Assembly (NCBI RefSeq): GCF_949987535.1
Contig: NW_026645885.1
Location: forward strand, 1 to 64,000
Direction of reading: 5' to 3'
DNA length: 64,000 nt
From: Balaenoptera acutorostrata
Taxonomy: Eukaryota > Chordata > Mammalia > Artiodactyla > Balaenopteridae
Positions within the stretch are counted from its first letter, which is position 1. The number at the start of each line of letters is the position of its first letter. This document shows, in pieces, positions 37,179 to 51,251 of this stretch. The notes below the pieces were generated by a model. It ran no database searches. It was not told where the DNA came from and was given only the letters and a program-made list of their open reading frames with translations. The position numbers and the translations under genes are program-made.

Positions 37179-38937
37179 ATGGTACCCATCCCATGGGTCC
37201 CAAATCTCCAGGTTCAAGGGCATCTTCCTACGTCGAAAACAGGCATGAGAAACCCAGAAGATGGTACACCGTGTGATCGGGAAAGGTTTCTAAAACGCAC
37301 CTCATTTCTCATCTCCTTTGCTCGGGTTCGCCATTCCAGCCGATTTACTAGCCATCTCCCTCCTTGGAGAATCAGCACCTTTAACCTCCTGTTCCGTACA
37401 GGTTGCAATTTGTCCTGAGGATGAACGGGAAGAGGGGGAACCAATGAGAGACTAGCTCTAGGTGTTGGGACAGGCACAGGTCACTCTATTTTCCCATCAG
37501 GAAGAAGAATTAAGCACAAGCTCAGCCTGCCCCCCAGAACCAGAAGAGGGCCTGAAGCAATCCTGCGCTTTTGCGGCCAGCTCCCAAAAAAGCGAGTTGA
37601 AAAATGGAGCTCAGGGGCACTGCAATTCACAAACCTGCAGAGTTTTAAATGATACCTCTCGTCCACAAATATATTAAGGGAAGGCAACGAAGAGGCTCTG
37701 AAAGCAAGGCAGAATTGCAGGAAACAGATTTCAGGAGGTAGATTCGAATCGCCTTGAAAGCACATGAAAAGCGGCAAAACGTGGACAATGATGCCCTTGG
37801 CCAAAAAGGGCGTATGCGTTTTTTCCTGAATATATTCAGGAAAAAACGCATACGCCCTTTTTGGCCAACCAAGCAACCTGGAAAGGCCAATCAGCGCTCC
37901 AAAGAAGTCTCGCTTCCCAGCGGGCAAAAGGGCCATGCGGAAAAAAGTGTCCAAACCAGAAATGCAGGACCGGCCATGGAGAAATGGGAGCCTTGCTACG
38001 CTGATGGGCGGGATGTAAATTGCCAACAGCCACTCTGGAGAAGTGTACGGTGTGTTCTGAAACATCTAAAAAACACAGCTTGGAGAGCATAGGGCACTTC
38101 CACTCATGGGCGTATAAATTGGGAAAACTAAACATCAGCAAGACACAGGCACCCCAAAGTTTAGGGCTGCTCTGTTGACAAGAACCCCCACTTCATTACA
38201 CCTTAAATATCCTAGGAAAGAGAAAAATGGATAAAGAAGTTGTGGTCCTCCTGTACAATGGAATATCACTCAGCCATGAAATCAACGTCATAAGGCTAGT
38301 AGCAGCACGATGAGTGGATTTAGGTACGACGATTCTAAGTGAAATAAGTCACACAGAACAAGACACTTATCATAAGATATCACTTAGAGAGGGGATGTAA
38401 AAACCGCTACACTTGAACTGAATTACAAAACAGAACAGAGACACACGTTTAGGAAAAACACTATGGCTGCTGAACGGGAAAGGTGAGGTGGGGTGATGCA
38501 TAAAACAAGGGTTTCAAATTAGCTCCGATACCGTTCCATAAACCCAATATGTAAGAGACAAGACCTATTCCTTTTTCAGTGAACTGGACTCAACACCCCC
38601 TATTCACCGCACAAGAATATATCTGACTAGGAAGAATCTTCAAACCTATGTATTGATATCTCTCCGTAAGTGAGTCAAGGGGGTGTAAAGCGGCATAAAC
38701 ACAGCCGTGAAAAGCAGCTAAACCCCATTATAAACATAAATTACTTTTCAAAACCCGTGAAACAAAGACAGTGAAAGAGAGAGAAATTCTTACAAAATTC
38801 GTTCAGGGGCTGTGATGCAACCTGGATTGACCATATCTAGACCCACAGCTGATTGAGACATAAGGGTGGACACTCTTGGGGCTGAGAGGTTCGGTGAGGT
38901 TGGGTGAGCCAACGCAGACCCTTTCAAGTAATACTGC
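37179..38937 (+). repeat. Satellite unit 22
   Basis: 1759 bp. It matches unit 21 closely but with AAACGTGG at 37778. No private change was noticed, so it is a near-consensus copy for the right-hand half. Palindrome 37797-37868 is perfect. Confidence 0.97.
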
Positions 38938-40696
38938 ATGGTACCCATCCCATGGGTCCCAAATCTCCAGGTTCAAGGGCATCTTCCTACGTCGAAAACA
39001 GGCATGAGAAACCCAGAAGATGGTACACCGTGTGATCGGGAAAGGTTTCTAAAACGCACCTCATTTCTCATCTCCTTTGCTCGGGTTCGCCATTCCAGCC
39101 GATTTACTAGCCATCTCCCTCCTTGGAGAATCAGCACCTTTACCCTCCTGTTCCGTACAGGTTGCAATTTGTCCTGAGGATGAACGGGAAGAGGGGGAAC
39201 CAATGAGAGACTAGCTCTAGGTGTTGGGACAGGCACAGGTCACTCTATTTTCCCATCAGGAAGAAGAATTAAGCACAAGCTCAGCCTGCCCCCCAGAACC
39301 AGAAGAGGGCCTGAAGCAATCCTGCGCTTTTGCGGCCAGCTCCCAAAAAAGCGAGTTGAAAAATGGAGCTCAGGGGCACTGCAATTCACAAACCTGCAGA
39401 GTTTTAAATGATACCTCTCGTCCACAAATATATTAAGGGAAGGCAACGAAGAGGCTCTGAAAGCAAGGCAGAATTGCAGGAAACAGATTTCAGGAGGTAG
39501 ATTCGAATCGCCTTGAAAGCACATGAAAAGCGGCAAAACATGGACAATGATGCCCTTGGCCAAAAAGGGCGTATGCGTTTTTTCCTGAATATATTCAGGA
39601 AAAAACGCATACGCCCTTTTTGGCCAACCAAGCAACCTGGAAAGGCCAATCAGCGCTCCAAAGAAGTCTCGCTTCCCAGCGGGCAAAAGGGCCATGCGGA
39701 AAAAAGTGTCCAAACCAGAAATGCAGGACCGGCCATGGAGAAATGGGAGCCTTGCTACGCTGATGGGCGGGATGTAAATTGCCAACAGCCACTCTGGAGA
39801 AGTGTACGGTGTGTTCTGAAACATCTAAAAAACACAGCTTGGAGAGCATAGGGCACTTCCACTCATGGGCGTATAAATTGGGAAAACTAAACATCAGCAA
39901 GACACAGGCACCCCAAAGTTTAGGGCTGCTCTGTTGACAAGAACCCCCACTTCATTACACCTTAAATATCCTAGGAAAGAGAAAAATGGATAAAGAAGTT
40001 GGGGTCCTCCTGTACAATGGAATATCACTCAGCCATGAAATCAACGTCATAAGGCTAGTAGCAGCACGATGAGTGGATTTAGGTACGACGATTCTAAGTG
40101 AAATAAGTCACACAGAAAAAGACACTTATCATAAGATATCACTTAGAGAGGGGATGTAAAAACCGCTACACTTGAACTGAATTACAAAACAGAACAGAGA
40201 CACACGTTTAGGAAAAACACTATGGCTGCTGAACGGGAAAGGTGAGGTGGGGTGATGCATAAAACAAGGGTTTCAAATTAGCTCCGATACCGTTCCATAA
40301 ACCCAATATGTAAGAGACAAGACCTATTCCTTTTTCAGTGAACTGGACTCAACACCCCCTATTCACCGCACAAGAATATATCTGACTAGGAAGAATCTTC
40401 AAACCTATGTATTGATATCTCTCCGTAAGTGAGTCAAGGGGGTGTAAAGCGGCATAAACACAGCCGTGAAAAGCAGCTAAACCCCATTATAAACATAAAT
40501 TACTTTTCAAAACTCGTGAAACAAAGACAGTGAAAGAGAGAGAAATTCTTACAAAATTCGTTCAGGGGCTGTGATGCAACCTGGATTGACCATATCTAGA
40601 CCCACAGCTGATTGAGACATAAGGGTGGACACTCTTGGGGCTGAGAGGTTCGGTGAGGTTGGGTGAGCCAACGCAGACCCTTTCAAGTAATACTGC
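38938..40696 (+). repeat. Satellite unit 23
   Basis: 1759 bp. It carries CTTTACCCTCC, AAACATGG, GGGGTCCTCCTG, AGAAAAAGAC and the rare AAAACTCGTG (40508) together, a set repeated in units 28 and 31. Palindrome 39556-39627 is perfect. Confidence 0.97.
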
Positions 40697-42455
40697 ATGG
40701 TACCCATCCCATGGGTCCCAAATCTCCAGGTTCAAGGGCATCTTCCTACGTCGAAAACAGGCATGAGAAACCCAGAAGATGGTACACCGTGTGATCGGGA
40801 AAGGTTTCTAAAACGCACCTCATTTCTCATCTCCTTTGCTCGGGTTCGCCATTCCAGCCGATTTACTAGCCATCTCCCTCCTTGGAGAATCAGCACCTTT
40901 AACCTCCTGTTCCGTACAGGTTGCAATTTGTCCTGAGGATGAACGGGAAGAGGGGGAACCAATGAGAGACTAGCTCTAGGTGTTGGGACAGGCACAGGTC
41001 ACTCTATTTTCCCATCAGGAAGAAGAATTAAGCACAAGCTCAGCCTGCCCCCCAGAACCAGAAGAGGGCCTGAAGCAATCCTGCGCTTTTGCGGCCAGCT
41101 CCCAAAAAAGCGAGTTGAAAAATGGAGCTCAGGGGCACTGCAATTCACAAACCTGCAGAGTTTTAAATGATACCTCTCGTCCACAAATATATTAAGGGAA
41201 GGCAACGAAGAGGCTCTGAAAGCAAGGCAGAATTGCAGGAAACAGATTTCAGGAGGTAGATTCGAATCGCCTTGAAAGCACATGAAAAGCGGCAAAACAT
41301 GGACAATGATGCCCTTGGCCAAAAAGGGCGTATGCGTTTTTTCCTGAATATATTCAGGAAAAAACGCATACGCCCTTTTTGGCCAACCAAGCAACCTGGA
41401 AAGGCCAATCAGCGCTCCAAAGAAGTCTCGCTTCCCAGCGGGCAAAAGGGCCATGCGGAAAAAAGTGTCCAAACCAGAAATGCAGGACCGGCCATGGAGA
41501 AATGGGAGCCTTGCTACGCTGATGGGCGGGATGTAAATTGCCAACAGCCACTCTGGAGAAGTGTACGGTGTGTTCTGAAACATCTAAAAAACACAGCTTG
41601 GAGAGCATAGGGCACTTCCACTCATGGGCGTATAAATTGGGAAAACTAAACATCAGCAAGACACAGGCACCCCAAAGTTTAGGGCTGCTCTGTTGACAAG
41701 AACCCCCACTTCATTACACCTTAAATATCCTAGGAAAGAGAAAAATGGATAAAGAAGTTGTGGTCCTCCTGTACAATGGAATATCACTCAGCCATGAAAT
41801 CAACGTCATAAGGCTAGTAGCAGCACGATGAGTGGATTTAGGTACGACGATTCTAAGTGAAATAAGTCACACAGAACAAGACACTTATCATAAGATATCA
41901 CTTAGAGAGGGGATGTAAAAACCGCTACACTTGAACTGAATTACAAAACAGAACAGAGACACACGTTTAGGAAACACACTATGGCTGCTGAACGGGAAAG
42001 GTGAGGTGGGGTGATGCATAAAACAAGGGTTTCAAATTAGCTCAGATACCGTTCCATAAACCCAATATGTAAGAGACAAGACCTATTCCTTTTTCAGTGT
42101 ACTGGACTCAACACCCCCTATTCACCTCACAAGAATATATCTGATTAGTAAGAATCTTCAAACCTATGTATTGATATCTCTCTGTAAGTGAGTCAAGGGG
42201 GTGTAAAGCGGCATAAACACAGCCGTGAAAAGCAGCTAAACCCCATTATAAAAATAAATTACTTTTCAAAACCCGTGAAACAAAGACAGTGAAAGAGAGA
42301 GAAATTCTTACAAAATTCGTTCAGGGGCTGTGATGCAACCTGGATTGACCATATCTAGACCCACAGCTGATTGAGACATAAGGGTGGACACTCTTGGGGC
42401 TGAGAGGTTCGGTGAGGTTGGGTGAGCCAACGCAGACCCTTTCAAGTAATACTGC
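40697..42455 (+). repeat. Satellite unit 24
   Basis: 1759 bp. It has an AAACATGG first half and the CAGTGTACTGG/CACCTCACAAG/GATTAGTAAG second half of units 13 and 15, keeping TATAAAAATAAATT. Palindrome 41315-41386 is perfect. Confidence 0.97.
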
Positions 42456-44214
42456 ATGGTACCCATCCCATGGGTCCCAAATCTCCAGGTTCAAGGGCAT
42501 CTTCCTACGTCGAAAACAGGCATGAGAAACCCAGAAGATGGTACACCGTGTGATCGGGAAAGGTTTCTAAAACGCACCTCATTTCTCATCTCCTTTGCTC
42601 GGGTTCGCCATTCCAGCCGATTTACTAGCCATCTCCCTCCTTGGAGAATCAGCACCTTTAACCTCCTGTTCCGTACAGGTTGCAATTTGTCCTGAGGATG
42701 AACGGGAAGAGGGGGAACCAATGAGAGACTAGCTCTAGGTGTTGGGACAGGCACAGGTCACTCTATTTTCCCATCAGGAAGAAGAATTAAGCACAAGCTC
42801 AGCCTGCCCCCCAGAACCAGAAGAGGGCCTGAAGCAATCCTGCGCTTTTGCGGCCAGCTCCCAAAAAAGCGAGTTGAAAAATGGAGCTCAGGGGCACTGC
42901 AATTCACAAACCTGCAGAGTTTTAAATGATACCTCTCGTCCACAAATATATTAAGGGAAGGCAACGAAGAGGCTCTGAAAGCAAGGCAGAATTGCAGGAA
43001 ACAGATTTCAGGAGGTAGATTCGAATCGCCTTGAAAGCACCTGAAAAGCGGCAAAACGTGGACAATGATGCCCTTGGCCAAAAAGGGCGTATGCGTTTTT
43101 TCCTGAATATATTCAGGAAAAAACGCATACGCCCTTTTTGGCCAACCAAGCAACCTGGAAAGGCCAATCAGCGCTCCAAAGAAGTCTCGCTTCCCAGCGG
43201 GCAAAAGGGCCATGCGGAAAAAAGTGTCCAAACCAGAAATGCAGGACCGGCCATGGAGAAATGGGAGCCTTGCTACGCTGATGGGCGGGATGTAAATTGC
43301 CAACAGCCACTCTGGAGAAGTGTACGGTGTGTTCTGAAACATCTAAAAAACACAGCTTGGAGAGCATAGGGCACTTCCACTCATGGGCGTATAAATTGGG
43401 AAAACTAAACATCAGCAAGACACAGGCACCCCAAAGTTTAGGGCTGCTCTGTTGACAAGAACCCCCACTTCATTACACCTTAAATATCCTAGGAAAGAGA
43501 AAAATGGATAAAGAAGTTGTGGTCCTCCTGTACAATGGAATATCACTCAGCCATGAAATCAACGTCATAAGGCTAGTAGCAGCACGATGAGTGGATTTAG
43601 GTACGACGATTCTAAGTGAAATAAGTCACACAGAACAAGACACTTATCATAAGATATCACTTAGAGAGGGGATGTAAAAACCGCTACACTTGAACTGAAT
43701 TACAAAACAGAACAGAGACACACGTTTAGGAAAAACACTATGGCTGCTGAACGGGAAAGGTGAGGTGGGGTGATGCATAAAACAAGGGTTTCAAATTAGC
43801 TCCGATACCGTTCCATAAACCCAATATGTAAGAGACAAGACCTATTCCTTTTTCAGTGTACTGGACTCAACACCCCCTATTCACCTCACAAGAATATATC
43901 TGATTAGTAAGAATCTTCAAACCTATGTATTGATATCTCTCTGTAAGTGAGTCAAGGGGGTGTAAAGCGGCATAAACACAGCCGTGAAAAGCAGCTAAAC
44001 CCCATTATAAAAATAAATTACTTTTCAAAACCCGTGAAACAAAGACAGTGAAAGAGAGAGAAATTCTTACAAAATTCGTTCAGGGGCTGTGATGCAACCT
44101 GGATTGACCATATCTAGACCCACAGCTGATTGAGACATAAGGGTGGACACTCTTGGGGCTGAGAGGTTCGGTGAGGTTGGGTGAGCCAACGCAGACCCTT
44201 TCAAGTAATACTGC
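42456..44214 (+). repeat. Satellite unit 25
   Basis: 1759 bp, Pro-type. It mixes AGCTCCGATACC and AGGAAAAACAC (right-hand type) with CAGTGTACTGG and GATTAGTAAG, so a class switch falls between about 43807 and 43857. Palindrome 43074-43145 is perfect. Confidence 0.97.
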
Positions 44215-45973
44215 ATGGTACCCATCCCATGGGTCCCAAATCTCCAGGTTCAAGGGCATCTTCCTACGTCGAAAACAGGCATGAGAAACCCAGAAGATGG
44301 TACACCGTGTGATCGGGAAAGGTTTCTAAAACGCACCTCATTTCTCATCTCCTTTGCTCGGGTTCGCCATTCCAGCCGATTTACTAGCCATCTCCCTCCT
44401 TGGAGAATCAGCACCTTTAACCTCCTGTTCCGTACAGGTTGCAATTTGTCCTGAGGATGAACGGGAAGAGGGGGAACCAATGAGAGACTAGCTCTAGGTG
44501 TTGGGACAGGCACAGGTCACTCTATTTTCCCATCAGGAAGAAGAATTAAGCACAAGCTCAGCCTGCCCCCCAGAACCAGAAGAGGGCCTGAAGCAATCCT
44601 GCGCTTTTGCGGCCAGCTCCCAAAAAAGCGAGTTGAAAAATGGAGCTCAGGGGCACTGCAATTCACAAACCTGCAGAGTTTTAAATGATACCTCTCGTCC
44701 ACAAATATATTAAGGGAAGGCAACGAAGAGGCTCTGAAAGCAAGGCAGAATTGCAGGAAACAGATTTCAGGAGGTAGATTCGAATCGCCTTGAAAGCACC
44801 TGAAAAGCGGCAAAACGTGGACAATGATGCCCTTGGCCAAAAAGGGCGTATGCGTTTTTTCCTGAATATATTCAGGAAAAAACGCATACGCCCTTTTTGG
44901 CCAACCAAGCAACCTGGAAAGGCCAATCAGCGCTCCAAAGAAGTCTCGCTTCCCAGCGGGCAAAAGGGCCATGCGGAAAAAAGTGTCCAAACCAGAAATG
45001 CAGGACCGGCCATGGAGAAATGGGAGCCTTGCTACGCTGATGGGCGGGATGTAAATTGCCAACAGCCACTCTGGAGAAGTGTACGGTGTGTTCTGAAACA
45101 TCTAAAAAACACAGCTTGGAGAGCATAGGGCACTTCCACTCATGGGCGTATAAATTGGGAAAACTAAACATCAGCAAGACACAGGCACCCCAAAGTTTAG
45201 GGCTGCTCTGTTGACAAGAACCCCCACTTCATTACACCTTAAATATCCTAGGAAAGAGAAAAATGGATAAAGAAGTTGTGGTCCTCCTGTACAATGGAAT
45301 ATCACTCAGCCATGAAATCAACGTCATAAGGCTAGTAGCAGCACGATGAGTGGATTTAGGTACGACGATTCTAAGTGAAATAAGTCACACAGAACAAGAC
45401 ACTTATCATAAGATATCACTTAGAGAGGGGATGTAAAAACCGCTACACTTGAACTGAATTACAAAACAGAACAGAGACACACGTTTAGGAAAAACACTAT
45501 GGCTGCTGAACGGGAAAGGTGAGGTGGGGTGATGCATAAAACAAGGGTTTCAAATTAGCTCCGATACCGTTCCATAAACCCAATATGTAAGAGACAAGAC
45601 CTATTCCTTTTTCAGTGAACTGGACTCAACACCCCCTATTCACCGCACAAGAATATATCTGACTAGGAAGAATCTTCAAACCTATGTATTGATATCTCTC
45701 CGTAAGTGAGTCAAGGGGGTGTAAAGCGGCATAAACACAGCCGTGAAAAGCAGCTAAACCCCATTATAAACATAAATTACTTTTCAAAACCCGTGAAACA
45801 AAGACAGTGAAAGAGAGAGAAATTCTTACAAAATTCGTTCAGGGGCTGTGATGCAACCTGGATTGACCATATCTAGACCCACAGCTGATTGAGACATAAG
45901 GGTGGACACTCTTGGGGCTGAGAGGTTCGGTGAGGTTGGGTGAGCCAACGCAGACCCTTTCAAGTAATACTGC
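44215..45973 (+). repeat. Satellite unit 26
   Basis: 1759 bp. It is Pro-type like unit 25, with which its first two thirds agree closely; it ends with the right-hand TATAAACATAAATT type. Palindrome 44833-44904 is perfect. Confidence 0.97.
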
Positions 45974-47732
45974 ATGGTACCCATCCCATGGGTCCCAAAT
46001 CTCCAGGTTCAAGGGCATCTTCCTACGTCGAAAACAGGCATGAGAAACCCAGAAGATGGTACACCGTGTGATCGGGAAAGGTTTCTAAAACGCACCTCAT
46101 TTCTCATCTCCTTTGCTCGGGTTCGCCATTCCAGCCGATTTACTAGCCATCTCCCTCCTTGGAGAATCAGCACCTTTAACCTCCTGTTCCGTACAGGTTG
46201 CAAGTTGTCCTGAGGATGAACGGGAAGAGGGGGAACCAATGAGAGACTAGCTCTAGGTGTTGGGACAGGCACAGGTCACTCTATTTTCCCATCAGGAAGA
46301 AGAATTAAGCACAAGCTCAGCCTGCCCCCCAGAACCAGAAGAGGGCCTGAAGCAATCCTGCGCTTTTGCGGCCAGCTCCCAAAAAAGCGAGTTGAAAAAT
46401 GGAGCTCAGGGGCACTGCAATTCACAAACCTGCAGAGTTTTAAATGATACCTCTCGTCCACAAATATATTAAGGGAAGGCAACGAAGAGGCTCTGAAAGC
46501 AAGGCAGAATTGCAGGAAACAGATTTCAGGAGGTAGATTCGAATCGCCTTGAAAGCACATGAAAAGCGGCAAAACGTGGACAATGATGCCCTTGGCCAAA
46601 AAGGGCGTATGCGTTTTTTCCTGAATATATTCAGGAAAAAACGCATACGCCCTTTTTGGCAAACCAAGCAACCTGGAAAGGCCAATCAGCGCTCCAAAGA
46701 AGTCTCGCTTCCCAGCGGGCAAAAGGGCCATGCGGAAAAAAGTGTCCAAACCAGAAATGCAGGACCGGCCATGGAGAAATGGGAGCCTTGCTACGCTGAT
46801 GGGCGGGATGTAAATTGCCAACAGCCACTCTGGAGAAGTGTACGGTGTGTTCTGAAACATCTAAAAAACACAGCTTGGAGAGCATAGGGCACTTCCACTC
46901 ATGGGCGTATAAATTGGGAAAACTAAACATCAGCAAGACACAGGCACCCCAAAGTTTAGGGCTGCTCTGTTGACAAGAACCCCCACTTCATTACACCTTA
47001 AATATCCTAGGAAAGAGAAAAATGGATAAAGAAGTTGTGGTCCTCCTGTACAATGGAATATCACTCAGCCATGAAATCAACGTCATAAGGCTAGTAGCAG
47101 CACGATGAGTGGATTTAGGTACGACGATTCTAAGTGAAATAAGTCACACAGAACAAGACACTTATCATAAGATATCACTTAGAGAGGGGATGTAAAAACC
47201 GCTACACTTGAACTGAATTACAAAACAGAACAGAGACACACGTTTAGGAAAAACACTATGGCTGCTGAACGGGAAAGGTGAGGTGGGGTGATGCATAAAA
47301 CAAGGGTTTCAAATTAGCTCCGATACCGTTCCATAAACCCAATATGTAAGAGACAAGACCTATTCCTTTTTCAGTGAACTGGACTCAACACCCCCTATTC
47401 ACCGCACAAGAATATATCTGACTAGGAAGAATCTTCAAACCTATGTATTGATATCTCTCCGTAAGTGAGTCAAGGGGGTGTAAAGCGGCATAAACACAGC
47501 CGTGAAAAGCAGCTAAACCCCATTATAAACATAAATTACTTTTCAAAACCCGTGAAACAAAGACAGTGAAAGAGAGAGAAATTCTTACAAAATTCGTTCA
47601 GGGGCTGTGATGCAACCTGGATTGACCATATCTAGACCCACAGCTGATTGAGACATAAGGGTGGACACTCTTGGGGCTGAGAGGTTCGGTGAGGTTGGGT
47701 GAGCCAACGCAGACCCTTTCAAGTAATACTGC
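45974..47732 (+). repeat. Satellite unit 27
   Basis: 1759 bp, right-hand type. Private substitutions are GCAAGTTGTCC at 46200 and TTTGGCAAACC at 46661; the second breaks one palindrome pair. Confidence 0.97.
46592..46663. other. Palindrome of unit 27 with one mismatch
   Basis: The right end reads TTGGCAAA instead of TTGGCCAA, a single C-to-A change at 46661. It is one of only four copies in the window that are not perfect. Confidence 0.9.
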
Positions 47733-49491
47733 ATGGTACCCATCCCATGGGTCCCAAATCTCCAGGTTCAAGGGCATCTTCCTACGTCGAAAACAGGCAT
47801 GAGAAACCCAGAAGATGGTACACCGTGTGATCGGGAAAGGTTTCTAAAACGCACCTCATTTCTCATCTCCTTTGCTCGGGTTCGCCATTCCAGCCGATTT
47901 ACTAGCCATCTCCCTCCTTGGAGAATCAGCACCTTTACCCTCCTGTTCCGTACAGGTTGCAATTTGTCCTGAGGATGAACGGGAAGAGGGGGAACCAATG
48001 AGAGACTAGCTCTAGGTGTTGGGACAGGCACAGGTCACTCTATTTTCCCATCAGGAAGAAGAATTAAGCACAAGCTCAGCCTGCCCCCCAGAACCAGAAG
48101 AGGGCCTGAAGCAATCCTGCGCTTTTGCGGCCAGCTCCCAAAAAAGCGAGTTGAAAAATGGAGCTCAGGGGCACTGCAATTCACAAACCTGCAGAGTTTT
48201 AAATGATACCTCTCGTCCACAAATATATTAAGGGAAGGCAACGAAGAGGCTCTGAAAGCAAGGCAGAATTGCAGGAAACAGATTTCAGGAGGTAGATTCG
48301 AATCGCCTTGAAAGCACATGAAAAGCGGCAAAACATGGACAATGATGCCCTTGGCCAAAAAGGGCGTATGCGTTTTTTCCTGAATATATTCAGGAAAAAA
48401 CGCATACGCCCTTTTTGGCCAACCAAGCAACCTGGAAAGGCCAATCAGCGCTCCAAAGAAGTCTCGCTTCCCAGCGGGCAAAAGGGCCATGCGGAAAAAA
48501 GTGTCCAAACCAGAAATGCAGGACCGGCCATGGAGAAATGGGAGCCTTGCTACGCTGATGGGCGGGATGTAAATTGCCAACAGCCACTCTGGAGAAGTGT
48601 ACGGTGTGTTCTGAAACATCTAAAAAACACAGCTTGGAGAGCATAGGGCACTTCCACTCATGGGCGTATAAATTGGGAAAACTAAACATCAGCAAGACAC
48701 AGGCACCCCAAAGTTTAGGGCTGCTCTGTTGACAAGAACCCCCACTTCATTACACCTTAAATATCCTAGGAAAGAGAAAAATGGATAAAGAAGTTGGGGT
48801 CCTCCTGTACAATGGAATATCACTCAGCCATGAAATCAACGTCATAAGGCTAGTAGCAGCACGATGAGTGGATTTAGGTACGACGATTCTAAGTGAAATA
48901 AGTCACACAGAAAAAGACACTTATCATAAGATATCACTTAGAGAGGGGATGTAAAAACCGCTACACTTGAACTGAATTACAAAACAGAACAGAGACACAC
49001 GTTTAGGAAAAACACTATGGCTGCTGAACGGGAAAGGTGAGGTGGGGTGATGCATAAAACAAGGGTTTCAAATTAGCTCCGATACCGTTCCATAAACCCA
49101 ATATGTAAGAGACAAGACCTATTCCTTTTTCAGTGAACTGGACTCAACACCCCCTATTCACCGCACAAGAATATATCTGACTAGGAAGAATCTTCAAACC
49201 TATGTATTGATATCTCTCCGTAAGTGAGTCAAGGGGGTGTAAAGCGGCATAAACACAGCCGTGAAAAGCAGCTAAACCCCATTATAAACATAAATTACTT
49301 TTCAAAACTCGTGAAACAAAGACAGTGAAAGAGAGAGAAATTCTTACAAAATTCGTTCAGGGGCTGTGATGCAACCTGGATTGACCATATCTAGACCCAC
49401 AGCTGATTGAGACATAAGGGTGGACACTCTTGGGGCTGAGAGGTTCGGTGAGGTTGGGTGAGCCAACGCAGACCCTTTCAAGTAATACTGC
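47733..49491 (+). repeat. Satellite unit 28
   Basis: 1759 bp. It repeats the full variant set of unit 23 (CTTTACCCTCC, AAACATGG, GGGGTCCTCCTG, AAAACTCGTG near 49303), five monomers (8795 bp) away. Palindrome 48351-48422 is perfect. Confidence 0.97.
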
Positions 49492-51251
49492 ATGGTACCC
49501 ATCCCATGGGTCCCAAATCTCCAGGTTCAAGGGCATCTTCCTACGTCGAAAACAGGCATGAGAAACCCAGAAGATGGTACACCGTGTGATCGGGAAAGGT
49601 TTCTAAAACGCACCTCATTTCTCATCTCCTTTGCTCGGGTTCGCCATTCCAGCCGATTTACTAGCCATCTCCCTCCTTGGAGAATCAGCACCTTTAACCT
49701 CCTGTTCCGTACAGGTTGCAATTTGTCCTGAGGATGAACGGGAAGAGGGGGAACCAATGAGAGACTAGCTCTAGGTGTTGGGACAGGCACAGGTCACTCT
49801 ATTTTCCCATCAGGAAGAAGAATTAAGCACAAGCTCAGCCTGCCCCCCAGAACCAGAAGAGGGCCTGAAGCAATCCTGCGCTTTTGCGGCCAGCTCCCAA
49901 AAAAGCGAGTTGAAAAATGGAGCTCAGGGGCACTGCAATTCACAAACCTGCAGAGTTTTAAATGATACCTCTCGTCCACAAATATATTAAGGGAAGGCAA
50001 CGAAGAGGCTCTGAAAGCAAGGCAGAATTGCAGGAAACAGATTTCAGGAGGTAGATTCGAATCGCCTTGAAAGCACCTGAAAAGCGGCAAAACGTGGACA
50101 ATGATGCCCTTGGCCAAAAAGGGCGTATGCGTTTTTTCCTGAATATATTCAGGAAAAAACGCATACGCCCTTTTTGGCCAACCAAGCAACCTGGAAAGGC
50201 CAATCAGCGCTCCAAAGAAGTCTCGCTTCCCAGCGGGCAAAAGGGCCATGCGGAAAAAAGTGTCCAAACCAGAAATGCAGGACCGGCCATGGAGAAATGG
50301 GAGCCTTGCTACGCTGATGGGCGGGATGTAAATTGCCAACAGCCACTCTGGAGAAGTGTACGGTGTGTTCTGAAACATCTAAAAAACACAGCTTGGAGAG
50401 CATAGGGCACTTCCACTCATGGGCGTATAAATTGGGAAAACTAAACATCAGCAAGACACAGGCACCCCAAAGTTTAGGGCTGCTCTGTTGACAAGAACCC
50501 CCACTTCATTACACCTTAAATATCCTAGGAAAGAGAAAAATGGATAAAGAAGTTGTGGTCCTCCTGTACAATGGAATATCACTCAGCCATGAAATCAACG
50601 TCATAAGGCTAGTAGCAGCACGATGAGTGGATTTAGGTACGACGATTCTAAGTGAAATAAGTCACACAGAACAAGACACTTATCATAAGATATCACTTAG
50701 AGAGGGGATGTAAAAACCGCTACACTTGAACTGAATTACAAAACAGAACAGAGACACACGTTTAGGAAAAACACTATGGCTGCTGAACGGGAAAGGTGAG
50801 GTGGGGTGATGCATAAAACAAGGGTTTCAAATTAGCTCCGATACCGTTCCATAAACCCAATATGTAAGAGACAAGACCTATTCCTTTTTCAGTGAACTGG
50901 ACACAACACCCCCTATTCACCGCACAAGAATATATCTGACTAGGAAGAATCTTCAAACCTATGTATTGATATCTCTCCGTAAGTGAGTCAAGGAGGTGTA
51001 AAGCGGCATAAACACAGCCGTGAAAAGCAGCTAAACCCCATTATAAACATAAATTACTTTTCAAAACCCGTGAAAACAAAGACAGTGAAAGAGAGAGAAA
51101 TTCTTACAAAATTCGTTCAGGGGCTGTGATGCAACCTGGATTGACCATATCTAGACCCACAGCTGATTGAGACATAAGGGTGGACACTCTTGGGGCTGAG
51201 AGGTTCGGTGAGGTTGGGTGAGCCAACGCAGACCCTTTCAAGTAATACTGC
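49492..51251 (+). repeat. Satellite unit 29
   Basis: 1760 bp, Pro-type. Private changes cluster in its last 400 bp: GGACACAACACC near 50899, AAGGAGGTGT near 50990, and an extra A in CGTGAAAACAAAG near 51069. Palindrome 50110-50181 is perfect. Confidence 0.97.
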